Below, piece by piece: positions 8,273 to 10,349 of a DNA stretch of 10,349 bases. The first letter of the stretch is position 1. Each line of letters opens with the position of its first letter. Source of the DNA: Pseudomonadota bacterium. Its GTDB lineage: Bacteria > Pseudomonadota > Alphaproteobacteria > Acetobacterales > Acetobacteraceae. A model generated the notes under the pieces. The model was not told the origin of the DNA and did not search any database. It saw nothing but the letters and a program-made list of their open reading frames with translations. The stretch lies in the NCBI GenBank assembly GCA_021785335.1, contig JAJYFW010000032.1, positions 1 to 10,349 of the forward strand. Direction: 5' to 3'. The position numbers and the translations under genes were made by a program.

Positions 8273-8278
8273 CTTATA
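8273..8278 (-). promoter_or_regulatory. Possible -10 element for the transporter row
   Basis: TATAAG on the minus strand matches the sigma-70 -10 consensus at five of six positions and sits in one of the few A/T-rich spots of the spacer. It lies about 35 nt before the ATG at 8236 and about 70 nt before the ATG at 8200. No good -35 hexamer is seen: a weak TTCGTA lies 19 bp upstream. Its position argues against the far-upstream start at 8398. Confidence 0.3.
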
Positions 8279-8343
8279 ACACGGTTCGCGCCCGGAATAC
8301 GAAGAACTCGCCGACCGGGACATGGCGCGGACAGGGCCCCGCG

Positions 8344-8363
8344 CGATCACATCAGCGTGATCG
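8344..8363. promoter_or_regulatory. Inverted repeat, candidate operator
   Basis: Perfect 7-bp arms CGATCAC (8344-8350) and GTGATCG (8357-8363) flank a 6-nt spacer. The site lies in the divergent intergenic region, about 65 bp upstream of the TATAAG element. The geometry fits a dimeric helix-turn-helix regulator. The orientation (ATCAC then GTGAT) is opposite to the CRP/FNR type. No regulator gene is visible in the window, and chance occurrence in GC-rich DNA cannot be excluded. Confidence 0.4.
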
Positions 8364-8497
8364 AGCCGTCCGCCGGGCCCCACCCCTCGCCCTGACATTC
8401 CCGCCGCCTTGCCTGCGTGTCATCTTGACTGAATCCCGCTCCCCGCGAAGGTTCGCGCGAGGTGGGGCTGGCCGCTTCGGGCCGGGACCGTGACGGC

Positions 8498-8502
8498 GGG
8501 AG
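8498..8502 (+). promoter_or_regulatory. Ribosome binding site of the amidase gene
   Basis: GGGAG lies 6 nt before the ATG at 8509. It is the clearest Shine-Dalgarno-like sequence among the gene starts in this window and supports that start codon. Confidence 0.6.
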
Positions 8503-8508
8503 CGCGCG

Positions 8509-9711
8509 ATGTTCAGGGACGATGACCGTGCACGTGAGGAACCGGGGGCGGATGCCGGCGCCTTCGTGCCCGGCCCGCGCGCCGCGATGGCCGCCACGGA
8601 CAGCGGCTCTCTTGACGGGTTATCTTTTGCAGTCAAAGACTTGTTCGACATTGCCGGGTTCGTCACCAGCTACGGCCACCCGGAGTGGGCGCGCACCCAT
8701 CCGCCCGCGGAGGCAACCGCCCCGGTGGTCGCGGAACTGCTTGCCGCCGGGGCCCGGCTCGCCGGCAAGACCAAGACGGTGGAACTCGCGTTCGGCCTGA
8801 CCGGCGAGAACATCTGGCACGGTACGCCGCGCAATCCGGCAGCCCCCCTGCGCTTTCCCGGCGGATCGAGCTGCGGCTCGGCCTCCGCGGTCGCCGCCGG
8901 GGAGGTGGATTTCGCGCTCGGCTCGGACACTGGCGGCTCGGTGCGCATCCCGGCGAGCTATTGCGGCCTTTACGGCATCCGCCCGACCCAAGGCGCGGTA
9001 TCGCTGGCCGGTGCGCGGGGGCTGGCGCCGAGCCTCGATACATGCGGCTGGTTCGCGCGTTCCGCCGATCTTCTGGAAGTGGTGGGCGAAGCGCTGCTGC
9101 CGCAGCCGGGCGGTGCGCTCTCGGGGCCCTTCCTGCGCGTCGAGGAGGCGTGGGTGAACGCCGACCCCGCGGTCGCCTCCGCCCTCTCGCCGGCGGTGGC
9201 GGCGCTGCGGCCGGTCTCCGTTTCGCTGGTGCCGGAGGGGCTGTCAGCGCTCTACGGGCATTTCCGCGCCGTGCAGGCAGCCGAGGTCTGGGCGACGCTG
9301 GGCGACTGGGTGGTCTCGGTCAACCCGCGCTTCGGGCCCGGAATCGGCGAGCGGATCGAGGCGGCGCGCACCATGAGCCCGGCGCTGGCCGCGGCCGGGC
9401 GCGCCTTCCGCCGACGCCTCGCCGCCCGCTTGGCGCCGCTGCTCGGCGGCGGCGCGGTACTGGTCTTCCCCACCGCCCCGAGCCCGGCGCCGCTGCTGAC
9501 CGCGAGCGAGGCGCACCAGCAGGCGGTGCGCGAGGCGACCATCGGGGTCACGGCGATCGCGAGCTTCGCCGGGCTGCCCGAGGTGACCATCCCCGTCGGC
9601 ACTGCGGACGGCGCGCCGGTCGGGCTTTCGCTGGTCGCCGCGGCCGGGCACGACGCGGCACTGCTGGCGCTCGCCAACGAGGTCGCGGGCGTGCTTGGCC
9701 TGCCGGCATGA
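8509..9711 (+). CDS. Amidase-signature family amidohydrolase, AMI1-like
   Basis: This 400-aa cytoplasmic enzyme should hydrolyse an amide to a carboxylic acid plus ammonia through the Ser-cisSer-Lys triad. All three residues are visible: Lys43 in FAVKDLFDI, cis-Ser120 in GGSSCGSA and nucleophile Ser144 in DTGGSVRIPASYCG. The cis-Ser to Ser spacing of 24 equals that of fatty acid amide hydrolase. Motifs around the triad (VTSYGHPEW, TGENIWHGTPRNPAAP, RIPASYCGLYGIRPTQGAVS, DTCGWFAR) resemble the plant AMI1 (indole-3-acetamide hydrolase)/TOC64 group and its bacterial homologues, and the length is similarly short. The substrate cannot be fixed from sequence. It is not GatA-like in context, since no gatB or gatC is near. 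The start has a good GGGAG ribosome binding site. The stop overlaps the next gene's ATG (ATGA), so the two are probably translationally coupled. Confidence 0.93.
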   Translation: MFRDDDRAREEPGADAGAFVPGPRAAMAATDSGSLDGLSFAVKDLFDIAGFVTSYGHPEWARTHPPAEATAPVVAELLAAGARLAGKTKTVELAFGLTGENIWHGTPRNPAAPLRFPGGSSCGSASAVAAGEVDFALGSDTGGSVRIPASYCGLYGIRPTQGAVSLAGARGLAPSLDTCGWFARSADLLEVVGEALLPQPGGALSGPFLRVEEAWVNADPAVASALSPAVAALRPVSVSLVPEGLSALYGHFRAVQAAEVWATLGDWVVSVNPRFGPGIGERIEAARTMSPALAAAGRAFRRRLAARLAPLLGGGAVLVFPTAPSPAPLLTASEAHQQAVREATIGVTAIASFAGLPEVTIPVGTADGAPVGLSLVAAAGHDAALLALANEVAGVLGLPA

Positions 9712-10349
9712 AGGACCCGTACGAGACGCTCGGGGTCACGCGTGCCGCGACTGAGGAGGAGATCGGCGCCGCCTTCAAGAAGCTCGCGCGGCGCTACCAC
9801 CCGGACCTGCACCCGGGCGACAAGGAGGCGGAGGCAAGGTTCAAGGAGGTTTCCGCCGCCGCCGACCTGCTGCGCGACAAGGAGAAGCGGCGGCGCTTCG
9901 ACGCCGGCGAGATCGACGCGGCGGGCGCCGAGCGGCCGCAGCATTTCTACCGCGAAACGGCGGACGGGCCGCACGCGGCACAGGACGGGTTCGCCAGCAA
10001 CGAGGAACTCGCGGAGTTTCTCGCCCGCGCCTTTGGAGGCGGCCGTACCGGCGGTTTTGGCAGCGGCGAGTTTCGGGCGCGGGGACAGGACGTCACCTAC
10101 GCGTTGCGCCTGCCGTTCCTCGACGCCGTGCGCGGGGGAGTGCGCACGCTCAATCTGCCCGAGGGCAAGACGCTTCAGGTGACCATCCCCGCGGGGTCGG
10201 GGGACGGGCAGATGCTGCGGCTGCGCGGCCAGGGCATGCCAGGCTACGGCGGCGGGCCGGCAGGCGACGCCTATGTCGAGCTGCATGTCGAGCCGCATGC
10301 TTTTTTTCAACGCAAGGACAATGACATACACGTTGAAGTTCCAGTGACA
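9708..10349 (+). CDS. J-domain co-chaperone, class B (CbpA/DnaJ-like), 3' end outside window
   Basis: A co-chaperone expected to stimulate the ATPase of DnaK and deliver substrates; 214 residues are visible and the frame runs off the right edge. The J-domain occupies residues 1-67 (DPYETLGV, helix II KKLARRY, catalytic HPD at 31-33, RRRFDAGEID). A linker with a short Gly-rich stretch (GGGRTGGFGSG, 110-120) follows. The C-terminal substrate-binding fold starts at about 126 (GQDVTYALRLPFLDAVRGG, then IPAGSGDGQMLRLRGQGMPG). There is no CxxCxGxG zinc-finger region, so it is class B rather than canonical DnaJ. The ATG overlaps the amidase stop (ATGA) and lacks its own clear ribosome binding site. 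The last roughly 20 codons use A/T-rich synonyms unlike the rest of the gene, although the protein sequence remains normal (HAFFQRKDNDIHVEVPVT). Confidence 0.93.
   Translation, partial: MKDPYETLGVTRAATEEEIGAAFKKLARRYHPDLHPGDKEAEARFKEVSAAADLLRDKEKRRRFDAGEIDAAGAERPQHFYRETADGPHAAQDGFASNEELAEFLARAFGGGRTGGFGSGEFRARGQDVTYALRLPFLDAVRGGVRTLNLPEGKTLQVTIPAGSGDGQMLRLRGQGMPGYGGGPAGDAYVELHVEPHAFFQRKDNDIHVEVPVT

Larger units (their letters stand above)
8237..8508. other. Divergent intergenic region between the transporter row and the amidase
   Basis: This spacer of about 270 bp separates the leftward secretion row from the rightward amidase/J-protein pair, so it should carry both promoters. It holds a 7-bp inverted repeat (8344-8363), a TATAAG element facing left (8273-8278), and a TTGACT hexamer on the plus strand (8425-8430) without a good -10 at the usual spacing. 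The minus-strand reading frame is open across part of it, but the codons there (TCA, CGA, AGT, TCT, TAT, TGT) are unlike those of the neighbouring genes, so I treat it as non-coding. Confidence 0.6.

Noticed and set aside
8330..8382. GGGCCC palindromes in the spacer as terminator stems
   Set aside because: There is no following T run and the pattern is common in GC-rich DNA; divergent genes do not need a terminator here.
8425..8453. TTGACT as -35 of an amidase promoter
   Set aside because: The hexamer is good, but the sequence 17 bp downstream (AAGGTT) is a poor -10, so no promoter is claimed.
8352..8666. Small minus-strand open frame of 104 codons spanning the spacer and amidase start
   Set aside because: It overlaps the amidase N-terminus and its ribosome binding site, with low-complexity composition and no ribosome binding site of its own.
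9252..10331. Minus-strand open frame of 359 codons over the amidase and J-protein genes
   Set aside because: It is antisense to two genes with complete catalytic motifs; its own product has no coherent domain.

Overview
The window is very GC-rich, with strong G/C third-position bias and long spurious open frames on the antisense strand. This suggests an alphaproteobacterium. The style of the glycosyltransferase, the T1SS-type transporter and the J-domain protein resembles Rhodospirillales/Acetobacteraceae (Roseomonas-like), but this is an impression from sequence style, not a database result.

Layout: two divergent gene groups leave a spacer of about 270 bp (8237-8508). Leftwards (minus strand) runs a compact four-gene row. 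It holds a type I secretion ABC transporter with a degenerate C39-like N-terminal domain (5975-8236), an HlyD-family membrane fusion protein 3 nt further on (4559-5971), a 592-aa Sel1-repeat protein 33 nt further on (2747-4525), and a very large TPR-GT2-GT4 glycosyltransferase starting 1 nt after the Sel1 stop. The glycosyltransferase runs off the left edge (1-2745, 915 residues visible). Rightwards (plus strand) runs an amidase-signature enzyme of the AMI1-like type (8509-9711), overlapping by ATGA a class-B DnaJ/CbpA-like co-chaperone that runs off the right edge (9708-10349).

How the genes may work together: the ABC protein and HlyD should form the inner-membrane part of a type I secretion machine. 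No outer-membrane TolC-like partner and no secreted substrate are visible. The cytoplasmic Sel1 scaffold and the two-domain glycosyltransferase sit in the same apparent transcription unit, so a reasonable inference is that the substrate, or a surface glycan attached to it, is glycosylated in the cytoplasm before or during export. The amidase/J-protein pair looks like an unrelated housekeeping or metabolic unit. The spacer holds a perfect 7-bp inverted repeat and a TATAAG element facing the transporter.

No RNA genes, mobile elements, CRISPR arrays or convincing terminators were seen. I see no clearly new system; the most unusual item is the secretion, Sel1 and double-glycosyltransferase row.
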